NCBI GenBank assembly: GCA_003952965.2
Contig: CM025854.1
Span: 20,692,111 to 20,756,110, forward strand
Length of the DNA: 64,000 nucleotides
Source of the DNA: Morella rubra
Taxonomy: Eukaryota > Streptophyta > Magnoliopsida > Fagales > Myricaceae
Direction of reading: 5' to 3'
The notes below the pieces were generated by a model that was given only the letters and a program-made list of their open reading frames with translations, did no database searches and was not told the DNA's origin. Positions 1 to 12,900 of this stretch are shown one piece after another; position 1 is the stretch's first letter; every line of letters begins with the position of its first letter. Made by a program: the position numbers and the translations under genes.

Positions 1-1355
1 GCTTCAAGTCAACTAGTCAAGAGGGTGTGCCAATGTCATATGATTCATGGATAGAGGAAGATGTAGGGTGGGGGCTGCCAACAGCGTTACAGCAATTGTC
101 CATCCCTGTTGTATGCTCCTCATTCCTTGAGTAACGGGTTTTGCTTGTAACCCCAGCAGTAACCAAATGATATTTTTCAATTGGTGCGTTTGAAGATCCA
201 AGCTCATTGACTCGTTTAGGTTTATTTCAAATTCATCCTCAAAAAAAAAATCCCACTTCCAAGAAAGCCATCCATTGCAATGTAATTACCATTAGATGGC
301 AAAATTTTGGTTTACTTTGACATCAAAGTCTGATTGGACTACTTACCCAAAAAAAGGTCTGATGGAGAGTTGGTTCCGCTCCTCTTTATCTTCACTTTAC
401 GAATCTGTTTGAACTTCACCATGTAATATGGAGTATTTTTTATACCCGGACCCTTTTACAAAGTTCTAATAGTCTTAATAGCCTGATTAAGGTTGATTCA
501 TAGGTGAGATTTCCTTGTATTCCTGTTTGTGTTTCTAACCTTGTAATGCAAATCACAGGACATCATTCAGGAAATAAAAAACCACGTAATATCATATATG
601 TCGTGGTTTCAAGAATACCCGCCATGTTGATTACCCTTTCAAGACCGTAATAAGAATTGCAGCTGACTGGTTATGCCCACCAACTGGCAGTTACGATGAA
701 GGGATATAAATGCAACCGTAAGTGAGTCAAGAGGTCCACCACATCAGCTTATTGATCACGTTCATAACCCTTCCTCTCGGACTTCATCTCCTCCCACACA
801 AGTGTGACTTTTGTGCCATCACGACGGCCAATGACAGGAATGAAGCACCCCTCACCGTCACAGCCAGCTCAATATCCTCATCGCTACCAGGAACCCGAAC
901 AAAAATTGCCGTATATGCGACAATGTCAAAGAGCACGGCAACCTATCGCTTGAGTAGATAGCATTTGTTCAAGTAGAGTGTCCATGTCTTTTCTAATTTG
1001 TGTCAGTTTTCCTAAGCTCCTGTCGTGGGGGGTTGAGTTCATTTGCTCTAACAACACCGTACCAGAGAGTTTTTCACTTGTTTAATTCGGTTTCTTTGCA
1101 TCTCTAGAATCCGATGATTTCAAACTTTTAGACACAACCTTGAACCACCTACAGAAACTTATTCCCAATTCATTGATCAGAAGTCAATCTCCATGTATAC
1201 ATAACAGTTACAGAGGGCAAAAGAAACGAAAGCGAAAAAGAAAAGAAGAGATGTACTCTCCAATCTCCATTTTCCAAACCAAAAATTGTTGGTTTCCACC
1301 CTGTCCACGCAATTATTTTAACCTCGAACAAACAGGTCAAGATCGAATTCCAATC
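1..1355. other. Intergenic flank downstream of ATP synthase gene
   Basis: No recognisable gene. This stretch lies outside the 40-kb inverted duplication and appears once. A minus-strand open stretch (about 13-250) reads in two frames without resemblance to a family I know; it could be the end of a neighbouring gene but cannot be called. The part just below 1356 should hold the 3' UTR of the minus-strand ATP synthase gene. Confidence 0.5.
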
Positions 1356-4300
1356 TTAAATGAAGTTCCTAATGTCCAAAGACTTCACATCAGCCATTGC
1401 TTCATCTTTGAATTCCTCCCTGAAATAAAATGGAACCAAGTATTAAATTCCCAAACAGTAATAGGTTTCTCAGTACAAGAGATCTCAACCACCCGATCTA
1501 CAGAGGGAAAAAATGCACCCAAATAAGTGTGCCTAAGTGCCACTGTTAATTCTACTTGATCATATCCCAGGTGATCCCTTGCTAAGACCCGTGAAAGACT
1601 CACTTTTTACCCTGGATTCAAACGATGGACACCCCCCCCCCCCCCCCCCCCTTCTCTTCTTGGCGAAAGATTAAGCCTTGTCTCAGGCTTTCAAATTGAC
1701 ACTGGCTTCCAAAGTTGAATAATTCCAGAAGTAAGAAGCCATCTTAAGTGGACTAATCAAACCCAATTTGAACATGGTCACCAGTCAGCATAACATTCGA
1801 AGAACCCCTCCCAATTCTTTTTAAACAACTAAACCATGCACAATATGTGTTAGTCTATGTGGAACGAGTACAGTGATTGACTAGATCTTAAGTCTGTTGA
1901 ATTTACAATTCTAAGAAACGCCAATAGCTCTGAAGCTTCCACCGCCCAACATTCCCACCAAGATTACTTACACAGATCCACTCTCACCCTGACACCCCCA
2001 ACACCCCCACCAAGATCCCTATACAGATCCACTCTTGCCCTGACAACCCCCCTGCAGGGCGGAAGAAACACAACCATATCTATCTTGACAAGTTTCCTTT
2101 GGCAAACATCAATGTTTACACAACCATATTTCTAGCTAGTCAGTTTATGAAAATCAACAAAGGATCAGTCTGAAGTTTCTCCTATGTCTGAGTCAATTGT
2201 TGAAGGTATATTCCAGAACTTTATATTCTGTTTTTTTCCCCCGGTTGGTAAAGGGAAAAAAAAAATCCTTGAACAACATACCGCTTCTTTTGAGTTTCCA
2301 TTGCCTCAAGAGCCTCTTTCTTTAACTCCTCCAGTTGCGCCTTGGAAATCTTGAGTTCCAGCTGCTCTTCATACTTGGGCAAATCTTCCTTTCGGATGCC
2401 AAGCCTGAAAGATGAAAAGATAAATGACCCCAAAAAACCAAAGAAATAAAGTTTAAATCTTACCTATCCTGGAGAAGCAACAAAAAGGTAAAATGGAAAT
2501 GCCACAAGGACAACCTGAGATCTGCTACCATTAAAATTAGCTAGGTTAGGGAAAAAAAAGCTGCAGGAGTCTGACACATGGCCCAGAATTCAAACAAGTA
2601 AGCAAATAGATTGACGGTTTGACGTCCTAAATGGAAAAGAAAAAACATCAAGTGGCTAACATGGCTAATCAGGTTCATTCAGCTGAACTTTGTATTTCAC
2701 ATCCATTACAACAAATAGGTTTTCTCTTGTTTTTTCTTTTAGGCTGTACAGGTTCTTTCCTTTCCACAAAGTGCTTAATAGTCAGCTGAATGGAACAACC
2801 TTCCATGCCACATATATCGAGCTGATGGGTTAAGGCACACCTGATTAATTACCTCTTCCCCACCCCACCCCACAACTAGAGATGAACAAAAAAAGAACAA
2901 AAGGAAGGTTGGTTTAACGTGATAGTTACTTCTTATTGATTTTATCAAACTCTGCCAAAAGAACTGCCATTCCCTTCTTGTCATTCCTCAGAAGGGGCTT
3001 TTTAAGTTCTTTTTCAACTTTATCAAGGGCCTCAAACATCATTGCCTCTGCACCGAGTTCATCTGTAAGACCCCTCCTGCACCAGGAAAAAAGTGCACTC
3101 ATATACATGAATACGACATGGGATGCAGAAAAACAACAATTTGGTGGTGTTTGGCTGCCAAATATATTTGGCCAAATAAAATAACTACAAAAAATCTCTC
3201 CCCATCAAATAATCTCTTTTATCAAAATAAACATAAAAAATTCACTCAAATCATCTCTCTTCACTTTTTCACCAATTTCCATACACCAAAAATTTTAAAC
3301 TCTCAAAATTTTGGCAGCCAAACCCCACCTTAATATCCTGCAACATAATTAGACAACCTGACCATATCTAAAATATGGAATGAAGCAAGTTGAAAAGCGG
3401 TATAGCACATACTTGCTCCGTATTTCCTTCAAAGCCAACAGATATGTCCGGGCATCTGGAATATCTTTAGTTCGTGTCTGTATGGTATACTGTATCCTTT
3501 GAGATTCTGAAAACAAGCCTGCCCTGTAGGAGACAGAGTGCCAAATTCATGAACTTTGAAAAAATAGTATGGCTTATACCCAGAGTATCAAAGCAATAGG
3601 CAAGTGATTCGTCCACAAACAAAATATGAACTTATACTTCACTTTCTGAACAGCCATATACAAGCAGTTGTGCAAAAGCATTAATGGCACCAATATCAGG
3701 ATGCTTACTATTGTCATTAACTGCATCTCATATGCCATGCCATAGTTATACAAATTGGATAATTATGTGATTCCACAATAGTAGCCAAGCTTAGAAGGTT
3801 CTAATAACAAAAAAACGTTTGATCTGATTCACGTTTTCCTATTTCTTTGTCCACAATCTGTTGAGACAGCATCTACCACAGACTACTAAATACTCCACGC
3901 TGAGTGTGCGTGTACGATGGTTTAGCATCATTGGTTTCAGGAGTGGGGGGCATTAATGTCCCACATAATGAGCCAATTCATAACTTAGCCACTAAAGGCT
4001 TCCCAATCAAATGACACAACCTTCTTAAGTAAATTCCTTTATTATTCTCCAAGAAATAAAACCAAAGTGGGGGAAACAAGTAGAAATGGGAAGAGGATAT
4101 GAGAGGAAAAAACTACTCTATAACACATGGGGCAGGTCAAATTATCCTGCCAATGTCCATGGCTCATACTGCAAGGGAAACATCCCTAGGATCTAATAGA
4201 ACTTTCGCATGTTCCAATGTTTACAATGGAGTTGAAAGAAAAATCACTTGACCCAGAGTTAGATCTGGCATGCAATTCTAAGAGAAGTAGAATAAGTACA

Positions 4301-7300
4301 ATTCCTGAAACAATTTTGTAGATGATTCTCTTGTTAGCAATTTTGACAAGTTCCAGAGAAAGAAAATAGTATAAAAGTCATAAAACTTCTAATTGACATC
4401 TAGATGAATCTTTTCGACATTTTTAAATGGTTTCGCCCTTTTCCACTAATTATGCTCTTCTATCAGGTTCCGTGCATTTTACTTGCCACTTCTTTCACAT
4501 GTTTTTCCTCAAAGTTTGAAGTCCTACATAATTGCAAGGACTTGTGTAATAGCAACTTAAAATTGTTATTATTTCAAACATGCACTCCCTCGAAATTTGT
4601 GCAACAGAGAACTCAGCTACACTTAGGCATGCATGCACATACATAGACATGACAATTTCTTCACTATCACAGGAGGGGTATATATAAGAACAATCATGGT
4701 GACAAATACAAAGGGCAAAAAACAAAAAAAAAAGTCTCACTTTTCTCTTACTGTCTTCATGACATTGGCATATTGAGCAACTGCAGCTGGATCTTCTGGA
4801 GCGATGGTGATCTTCTCCTTCCGAAGTATCCCCATGGCTGTCTCAAATTTATTCTTAACCTCACGAAAAATGCCCTTCAACATCTCTATTTTGGTCAAAT
4901 TTTAACTTATTTGTCAGTAAAAAATATATCGCGCAGGAACACTTAATTTATCAACAAATTACAGCAAAAAAATGGAAAATTATGATGGCAATCAAACATA
5001 TGCTGTATCTTGCTCAAGGGGAGAGGGGGGATGGGATAGGCAGCCTCTATTGGTCTACAACAATACCTATAAAGACTCAATATTGTAGTATACTAGACAA
5101 AAGCAACTATTTTATTTAGGAGATTACCATTATGGTTCAACCTTTCCATAGTCCACTCAAACCATTCTTCTAATCATAGGCTATTTGTGACATGCATGAA
5201 CCTATTGTGCTTATGATCTAATCACGCATGCGTGCCCACACACATGTACAGTATAAATTATATGCACGCAGCGACACTTAAACACATGCATGTTCACACA
5301 CACTTATGAAGTGAAAAGATATAACATGCCATGAGATGCCCACATTCATTGCAAGGTTATTGATGGGTCTACTTGTGAGGGCACTTCCAGGTATATATTT
5401 TATCCACAGGTTCAATTTCTAGCAGGTTAAACTTTTGGGATAATTGTTTATACTTTATTGTTGTATCAATAAGAAGGCATCTATCATCTAATATTGCTAC
5501 AATTGCCACACCCCCCCCCCCCCCCAAAAAAAAAAAAAAAAAAACAAAAACAAACAAAAAAACCCACTAGGAAGAATCATGGGCTATAATTAATGAAAAC
5601 TATGAGAAACCTGTACAGTCACTCACCATCTCCCTTAAGAGCAGGGGGATCAGCTTGTTTGGCAAAGAAACGGACTGGAATTGCAGGAGTCTGCTGGAGG
5701 ACGATTTGGGTACGACAAAACTGGATGTAAAAGGGGAAACAATAACAATAAAAGAAAAAGAAAGAGGGAAAAAATAACTAACAGTTGCATGGACAGTATA
5801 TTAAAACCAAGGTAATCAAGTATATGCACGTAATATTCTCAAAGACCCACATATTGTACCATATTATGCACATATTCACCCAAGCATACACGTGAGATTG
5901 AATTCTTTTTTTTTTTTTATAAGTAAGTTAATCTTTATTCACGAAAAAGAGAGTCGACAGTACAAGAGAATATTCTGAAAACACTAGAGCATACAAGCTA
6001 GAAAACTCAAAAAATCCGGAAAACCCTCAAAAGGAAAACCTAAGACCGAATTAGCCCACATAAAAAGAGAATGCAACATAGAACCCCCCAACCGATCCAA
6101 AGACATGGCCTTGTCCTCAAAACATCTCCCATTCCTTTCCCTCCACAAGCTCCACCAAATGCAAGCCGGGATCATCTTCCAAATAGCCGAGGCAATAGGA
6201 TTCTCAAACTTCCTTCTCCAACAATACAAAACATCCACCACCTTCCTAGGCATAACCCAATCATAGTTGAGAATACTCAGCATGTGCACCCACAATCCTC
6301 TCACCATCGAGCAATGAAGAAGGATATGATCAACCGTTTCTCCATCACTCTTACATAGATAGCACCAGTCCGTCAAGCACACTCCCCTCCTTCTCAAGTT
6401 GTCAATTGTCAGAATTTTCCTGTGAGTGGCTTCCCAAACAAAGAAAGCAACTCTTGGGGGAGCCAGATTCCTCCAACATTGACGCCAAGGAAAATTCTCA
6501 CTGGAGCCCTCCAGAAGCAAAGAGTACAAGGACTTAACAGAAAAAACTCCACCCTAGGGGAACAAACTCTAGCCCACCTAACAAGGTGAAACCTGAGCTC
6601 ATCACCACCACTTAGAGATTGAATTCTGGAATTTGAATATTATAAAGCTTTCTAATACTTAAATACAAAAACTAAGAAAAACACTAGCATGTGGTCAAAG
6701 CCCAAAAAGCACTGGCTATGAAGAGAATGGAGGTCAGGTTAAGTCCCTTGCATCACAACACACTCCAGTGTAGTAAGTGTTGTCTTAAATCTTATCGATC
6801 AGACAATAGATTAAACAAACATATTTTGTTTCTCATGCCACCTTTGTAAACCACACAAGCAAGACACATACAGAAGAGCATTAATGCTTGTGTAACCATC
6901 CTCTAAATCACTTTCTTTACTTGCCTTTAAAGCATTCATAATAAAAATCATTACTTTTAGAATCCCATTACAACTCCTTATATTTCACACAACGACGAAA
7001 ACCCCCTATATTGTTCCCCCCTCCACGGTATTGTTGCCATGCCGCTTCTCTTACCCATTTGTTCAGGCTCTTCTTGGTTCATAGAAAATATCAAAGAGTT
7101 GAGTCTCCAACACAGATAAACCTGCTGACTCACAACATTGTCAATTGGTAAAGATTTCTCCTAACCAAGCAAAACATGATATAAAAACTTCAAATTTACA
7201 TTAAAAAACCTAAACCGTCCATCATTTGTTATATTAACAAAATCCTAAACTTCTAAATATTAGACAGATCTTCCATTAACCTCCAACACTCACTCTAAAA

Positions 7301-7697
7301 ATAACAAGTTCTCACGTCAAAATAATGCCCTCAAAATCATATTCAGTTATCCAAACCATCAAGACTTGCTGAAATCCTTAACGCACAGTTTAGTTAACTC
7401 CAAAATGTAAGAAATGAAAAGAAACTAAGCGACAGAGTCACGAACTATTCATCGTTTCAGATCTAAGAAAAGATTCTGTTTGGTTTCCGCAAGAAATTGC
7501 ATTTCTGGGGTAGCCAAACAGTGTCGAAGTTATAAATGATCAGGAAACCAGCAGAATCTAATGGAATCGAGAATGAGAGCTACGGCTTGGTCAACCAAAT
7601 CGAAAAGCTCGGGAAGATTAGAGAAGGGCAGACACATCCCGATCGCAAATATAAGTACCTGTTTGGATTTGGACAAGAGGCGGGACGAGAAGGCCAT
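1356..7697 (-). CDS. MGP1: Mitochondrial ATP synthase 24-kDa (FAd) subunit, complete 7-exon gene
   Basis: Plant-specific peripheral subunit of mitochondrial F1Fo-ATP synthase; the Arabidopsis homologue is known as MGP1/FAd. Exons read on the minus strand are 7659-7697, 5627-5720, 4741-4885, 3413-3523, 2930-3076, 2282-2404 and 1356-1419. All introns are GT..AG and they join to 723 nt, giving 240 residues, the usual length. The start MAFSSRLLSKSKQ fills exon 1 and looks like a mitochondrial presequence. Conserved stretches include KGDEMLKGIF, RKEKITIAPEDPAAVAQYAN, DIPDART, RGLTDELGAEAMMFEALDKV, KKLGIRKEDLPKYEEQLEL and the C-terminal VKSLDIRNFI. Intron 1 carries a LINE insertion (5907-6614) and intron 4 carries a MITE remnant (3143-3329). 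The last two exons lie outside or at the edge of the inverted duplication, so only this copy is complete. Family assignment is from recalled homologues; the exon model is read directly. Confidence 0.93.
1629..1651. repeat. Poly-C tract
   Basis: A run of about 20 cytosines downstream of the ATP synthase stop codon. Such runs are error-prone in sequencing. Confidence 0.8.
3143..3329. mobile_element. Tourist-like MITE in ATP synthase intron 4
   Basis: About 187 bp bounded by imperfect terminal inverted repeats: GGTGGTGTTTGGCTGCCAAA on the left, and the complement of GGTGGGGTTTGGCTGCCAAA on the right. The AT-rich interior belongs to a family seen again, decayed, near 12300-12860, 42900-43160 and 60120-60250. 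The flanking trinucleotides (TTT and TTA) do not match perfectly, so the target duplication is not clean. Confidence 0.6.
5508..5545. repeat. Adjacent poly-C and poly-A tracts in an intron
   Basis: A C run followed directly by an A run inside intron 2 of the ATP synthase gene. The mirror copy near 39850-39886 differs in C/A run lengths, as expected for homopolymers. Confidence 0.7.
5907..6614 (-). mobile_element. 5'-truncated L1-type LINE in ATP synthase intron 1
   Basis: The insert ends in a poly-A tail (poly-T at about 5907-5918 on the plus strand) and is flanked by perfect 13-bp direct repeats GAGATTGAATTCT at 5894-5906 and 6615-6627, the hallmark of target-primed reverse transcription. 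It keeps an open 181-codon frame (6529-5984, minus) for the C-terminal zinc-binding region of a plant LINE reverse transcriptase: PPRVAFFVWEATHRK, then CYLCKSDGETVDHILLHC with a CxxC..HxxxxC arrangement, then a WWSLWRERNGR stretch. It sits in the same orientation as the host gene. The intact frame and perfect duplication suggest a fairly recent insertion. Confidence 0.9.
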
Positions 7698-9402
7698 GAT
7701 CGGAGGCTCAGCGGCGTCGTCTTTTTCTTCTTTTCCGAGCTGCCGGGGGGTAGGGTGAGCTTCTTGGCCCTTTTGTCTTCGAGGCGTCTAAATGAGAGTG
7801 TGAGACTTCTGCGAGAGGGGAAGACACTGTGTTTACAGAGTAGGCTCACCTTGCATATCCGCCGTTCGATCCTCCAGAGGTGCGAATATCAAACAAAACA
7901 CGCGTCTCTTCGTTGTGTTCACAGAGTATATAGTTTTAATTAAAACTATTATAAACAATAATTAAAACAAATTAAGATTGTAAAATCATATCTAATCTAA
8001 AAACAAATTAGTTTTCCAAAACCTCGCTATAAAACTTATTTTGTTTAAGCATTACTCTTAAGAGGAAATTTTAGAAATAAACTTTTCTTTTGGTTTGTTG
8101 AATATGCAAATAATATGAATAAAGTTATTTCCTAACTATATTTGTAACTTTAACCTTGATATGTCCTCTGTTATCACAATAACAATTAAAATTGGTTATA
8201 CTTGAACCTGTTTAAAAAATAAAAAATATTTATCGGGCATCCAAACACACTTGTTTCCAAACAAATTTCTTACAGTGTGTTCTTTAAGATGAAGAAAAAT
8301 CTCATTCAGAAGAAAGAGACTTTGTTATTCTCTCATTTTTCTTGAAAGAAAAGGAATGGTGAAATCCGAGTTCACGACATAAGTTTTGGTTCGGATTCAA
8401 TAAGATCATAATAGGTTCTAATAAATAGTTCACCGAATTAGGGACTTTTATGAACGGACTAGATTAAATTATTCAAAAATTCTAACTTCAATCCAACTCA
8501 ATACATTTGGTTTGCAGTGGTGGAAACTTTGTGCGGTGCATGCATAAGTCCCCTAAAATCTAGGCAGTTTTCAGACTGGCAAAGGGTCCGCTGAGTCAGA
8601 TGTATGTGTGTAAGTTGGGGTTGGGGTCATCGTCCCACCACATATGTGATTTTCCGCATATTCTGCAGAGCCGGACCACCTATTTTTCTGGGTTCATGAA
8701 TCACATATAGGAACGTCCAAAAATTATGCAGAGGAGCTTTCTCGGAAAGTCAACATGCAAACAAGAGGTGAAATAGAGCTGCAGCATAGGGGCCAAGAAG
8801 AGATGCATTTGGCAATTCGCTCAAACAAGTTAACGTGAACCAATTGTGAAGGCAATGTGGATGGTTTGGACGTGTTTCAGGCCAGTGAATGCAGCAAAAC
8901 AGAACAAGGAAATGGTGGTAACACGCTGCTATTCTCCGTTCCTGATCGAAAGATTGGAAATGGAGATCTCGCTTGCAGAAATATAGTGCATACATTTTGG
9001 AACTCAAAGGCTAATTTCTACCTGGTTTAGCGTTAAGAATTACATCAAGGATGAGTACACAGACGATATCCCTGATATACATGGAGTTTTAAGGCTTTGA
9101 TGAATAACTAAATACGGATTCCAACTAAGCACCGCTACATGACAGAAACCAATGCAAGCATACCAAAATTGTAGTTTCCCCTAAGATCCCACTAGAGATA
9201 TCAGTTTAAAAATGCGAAGCAGCCTATGCAAATAAGAAATGCACTAGAAACATGAAAACCATCATATCGGAAGACTCTGAGAGAGGAAAAAAATTATTAT
9301 CATACATCACTGGTTAATTAATCCATTGTACAAAGTTCATATCCAACTTCATAGTTCTTGTACAAACTATTTCCTATCGTTTCAGTGTTTCTACACATAA
9401 TT
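7698..9402. promoter_or_regulatory. Intergenic region with ATP synthase promoter
   Basis: This lies between the ATP synthase start codon and the SufA stop codon (both genes minus strand). On the minus strand a TATATA box sits at 7927-7932, about 230 bp before the ATG, followed by a GC-richer leader. The rest (about 8000-9400) is AT-rich and includes the SufA 3' UTR; no gene is recognised. The box is inferred from sequence and spacing only. Confidence 0.45.
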
Positions 9403-11585
9403 TCACATCTCTGCTGCAAAGGATTTACCACAACCACATGTTTGTGTCGCATTTGGGTTCTTGAAGGAGAAGCCTCCACCAATTAGAGCATCACTGTAGT
9501 CCAACTGCATCCCAAATACAAAAAGAAGGCTCTTTGGATCACAAACTGCCAAAAAAGAAAAACAGTTAAGTGATTTTTTAAAACAACCACAATAGAAAGA
9601 TTAAAAGATGTGGGGATTGTGTAAAATAATCTAGTGGAAGTAGGGTATTCTGGTATTTTCTATTTCTTAATTGGCATTCTGGTATTTGACACGTATCTAG
9701 ACAGTTCGGTATTTGGATAGCCTGCTATCAACCACATCTCATGGACACTTGTAGATCAATGAAAAATAGGATTGTATCTGTACCTAACTCGGGTGTATAG
9801 AAGTTCGTCTTCATAATGACACACTGACTTCCAGGAGTTAAAAGAAATATGGCCATATTATGATATCGGTTTGGGTTGCTAATACAATAAAACTATGAAG
9901 AGAGATTTGACGCTCAAAAGTGTTGGAACCCCGTGCTGTTCATTTTAACTAATCCTGAGTTCGTGTAAAAACCACCTGTGCTAAACTCAGTTTGCTGATA
10001 TACCACATGATTATTATGGAGACAGTCTAGTTGCAATCCCATGTCTAAGTATTATTGGAAAGGTTCCAATCTGGATCTGGAAAGGTTATAATCCTGGAAG
10101 TATAGCCAGAAACAATGGGACAGAGTCGGAAGATTTCATTGATGACTCTTCAACCATTTTGCCTTGTGCAAGCGATCCACCATCATGTTTTATATTTCCT
10201 TTTCTGATAAGTGTTTTCTTAAGAAACATTAGAGCCAATCAATCAAGTTAGAGGTTAGAACATAATACATTGATCAAAAGCCAAAAGCACTCGTCATACC
10301 ATCTATAAAATTGGCTCTACTTCATATACTTACAGTCCTATTTTCATATTGCATTCTCATCATTTTTCTCTAACTTCCGCATATATAAAATCTTCACTTG
10401 TTGAGATCATAGACCTTCCATCCTAGCTGCTGCCTTGAAATCATAAGGATGTATCCGAATTCCCCACCCAAACAAAGTCTTGAATTTAGGCCATATCAGA
10501 CCCTCAGCTTGACAGTTTTTGGGACACCCACCCTCACTTACATGGATCATTGCCTACTGGTCTACCTAAAAGTCACGAACAAAGGCTGACACCAGTATTC
10601 TATACATCATGGCACAAACTGTTTGAACCATACATCAACACAAGCAAGTGAGATTATAAATGTTTACCAATCACAAAGCCACTATATTCGATGATGGAAT
10701 CATCCGGTCGTGCATTTGATCTATTTTCAAACTCCATTGTATATGACATGCCAGAACATCCACCCTGCTTAACACCAATCCTCAAGCACAAATCTTCATT
10801 ACGCTCAGACCTCATCTTGTTCAAGTGCTTTAGTGCGTTATCTGTAAGCGAAATTGCAGGTGCAACGGCCTCGGATGTACGGGCAGCTGAAACATGGGAC
10901 GAACTGATGAAAGTTATAACATATATATTACGCAATTAATAATGAATACATATATACATATAGGTAATTGCAATGCTGACTGGTTTGGAGTCTATCAGGA
11001 GTAGAAACCAAAGAAATGACAAATTTTCAGCTATATCCAACAAACTTCTTTAGAAGAAAGAAATTAACCTAGCAGATTTGGTATCTGTCCCATGAAGTAG
11101 AAAAGTTACGTTTCCAGGTTTAAGGCATTTCAAACAAGCTGTATTACTAAAGTCAGATGAAGAATCTATAGGTCCTTTTTATGCTAGCCTTCCAAGGAAG
11201 AGTACAATACGTCACAGGCACCAGTCAACACAGAAATGAAACAGTCCTAAATCCTGTAGCCATTGAATAGAACACTCCTAAACCTGGTACCTCCCATGAT
11301 CCATGCAATCGAAAGCCACCAGAGCTCGGCAAACATCGTCCCCATCTACTCTTTTTATAAGTCCAAAAAGTAGATGAAGTAGATTTGAAAAAGAAAGATA
11401 AAACCCACCATAGAATTTAATCAACCAACAAAAGGATTGATATCCTCCTTGTAGTTGAGCAAGGTTTCCTAGAAAGTTGGATATTTGACTTCTAATACAT
11501 AGCCTACAATTTGAGAAATACCCATTTCAGTGTCACGCAAACTGACCATTTACAAGATTAATCACTCATCCATACTACACAGCCG

Positions 11586-11628
<43 letters not shown>

Positions 11629-11932
11629 AAGAAGAAGAAAAGACCCATCAAAATTTACAATTTGGTAGACGCAAGTCATACAAAATAACGAAAACAAACA
11701 ATCAACAATCACATAGCAAAGAAAATATGAAATTTTAGCCTATATAGACACGAGTAAGAAAAAAAGGAGTACCTGGAACTGCAGCTGCTTGAATTGAGAT
11801 GGGTTTTCGAGCGTTAAGTTTTAATTGAGAAAATCGAAAAGAAATAGAATTTCGAGGTGAAGACGTTGATGTTGGGTTCCGAGGTTGAGGAAGAAAAGAG
11901 GGGCAACGGGCGGTAACCGCAGAGAACGCCAT
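9403..11932 (-). CDS. CPISCA: Chloroplast iron-sulfur assembly protein SufA/CpIscA, complete
   Basis: A-type Fe-S scaffold/carrier of the plastid SUF pathway. Three exons on the minus strand (11773-11932, 10668-10886, 9403-9545) with GT..AG junctions join to 522 nt, 173 residues. Residues 1 to about 50 form a Ser/Thr/Arg-rich plastid transit peptide beginning MAFSAVTA. The HesB/IscA domain follows from about residue 64, with [32 protein letters not shown] (Cys97) and the C-terminal [12 protein letters not shown] (Cys163 and Cys165). These are the three conserved cysteines of the family. Length and sequence closely match the Arabidopsis chloroplast protein as I recall it. Intron 1 carries a GA microsatellite. 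The start codon is the first ATG of a good transit peptide, in an ACGCCATTGG (complement) context. Confidence 0.94.
11585..11626. repeat. (GA)n microsatellite in SufA intron 1
   Basis: About 20 AG units. The mirrored (CT)n tract is at 33720-33761; the arms differ by one base at its edge. Confidence 0.95.
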
Positions 11933-12900
11933 TGGAGAGAACGGGAATGAATTTTTTTTCTCTGTTATGTTCGCGAACGAGAAATATATGGACATCTATA
12001 TTTTTCAGGTGGACGATGGTAGAAAATAATCAAAAGATCTTGGCCGTTGAAAGTCCATAGAGTGTTTGTTGATTGCTTGCTGTCGCTCCAGCAAGGTTCG
12101 AAGGAATCGGTCGGTGAAGGTAAATTCTCTTGTGCTCGAATGGGGAGTGGTCCCCCTCCAAAGTTTTGTTCTTGTATTTTATTTTTTCTTATTTCAAAGT
12201 CTACTTGTTTTTCTGACGTCAGCTTTAACTGCAACCACTAGAAACTTCAGATGATGACAGTTAATAAATTATAAACTGTTTTTTTTTTTCTTAAAGTGGT
12301 AATTTGGCACTTAAAATTTTAGACCTAATTAAAAAAATTATAAAATAATTTATCTTCCTATCAAATTATTCTTTTTCATTATAATATTCATTTAAATATT
12401 ATTTTTCTTTACTTTTTTAATAACTCCCATAAATTATCTTCACTTCTTCATCAACTCTCATACTCTAAAATTTTAACATTTAAAATCCACATTCAAATAA
12501 AGAAACGTTGAAATGCTATGAGCCTCCGTTAACTTCTTATAACCATAGTTCACCTAGGATTATCTAACATAGTGTTCTAAAATTTTAACACTTAGAGCCC
12601 ACATTCAAATAAGAAAACGTTGAAATGCTATGAGCCTCCATTAACTTCTTATAATCATATTTCACCTAAGATTATCTAACATGGCGTTCTAAAATTTTAG
12701 TTAAAATAAAATAATTACACAAAATTATCTTTCTTTTCACTTTTTTACTAATTTTAACACAAATAAATATAAAAAATTCATTTAAATTATCTATCTTTTC
12801 ACTTTTTTCACTAATTCCAATCCATCAAAATTTTATAAACAAACACCATGTAAAATATAATTTCATCTATTTAATTCTATTATCATCCTTACAATCATAC
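11933..12900. other. SufA upstream region with decayed AT-rich repeats
   Basis: Upstream of SufA, then from about 12290 AT-rich DNA related to the MITE family of the ATP synthase intron. It contains a tandem duplication of about 113 bp: units 12464-12576 and 12577-12688, then the start of a third, each opening CTAAAATTTTA and containing AACGTTGAAATGCTATGAGC. No gene seen. Confidence 0.6.

Noticed and set aside
722-961. 79-codon open frame, also open on the other strand
   Set aside because: Codons look less AT-biased than the surroundings, but I see no family resemblance or splice context.
1140-1526. 128-codon plus-strand open frame
   Set aside because: It overlaps in antisense the last exon of the ATP synthase gene (1356-1419), which fits the protein family; the plus-strand frame shows no family resemblance.
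7536-7943. 135-codon plus-strand open frame at the ATP synthase start
   Set aside because: Antisense to exon 1, the 5' UTR and the promoter; no recognisable domain.
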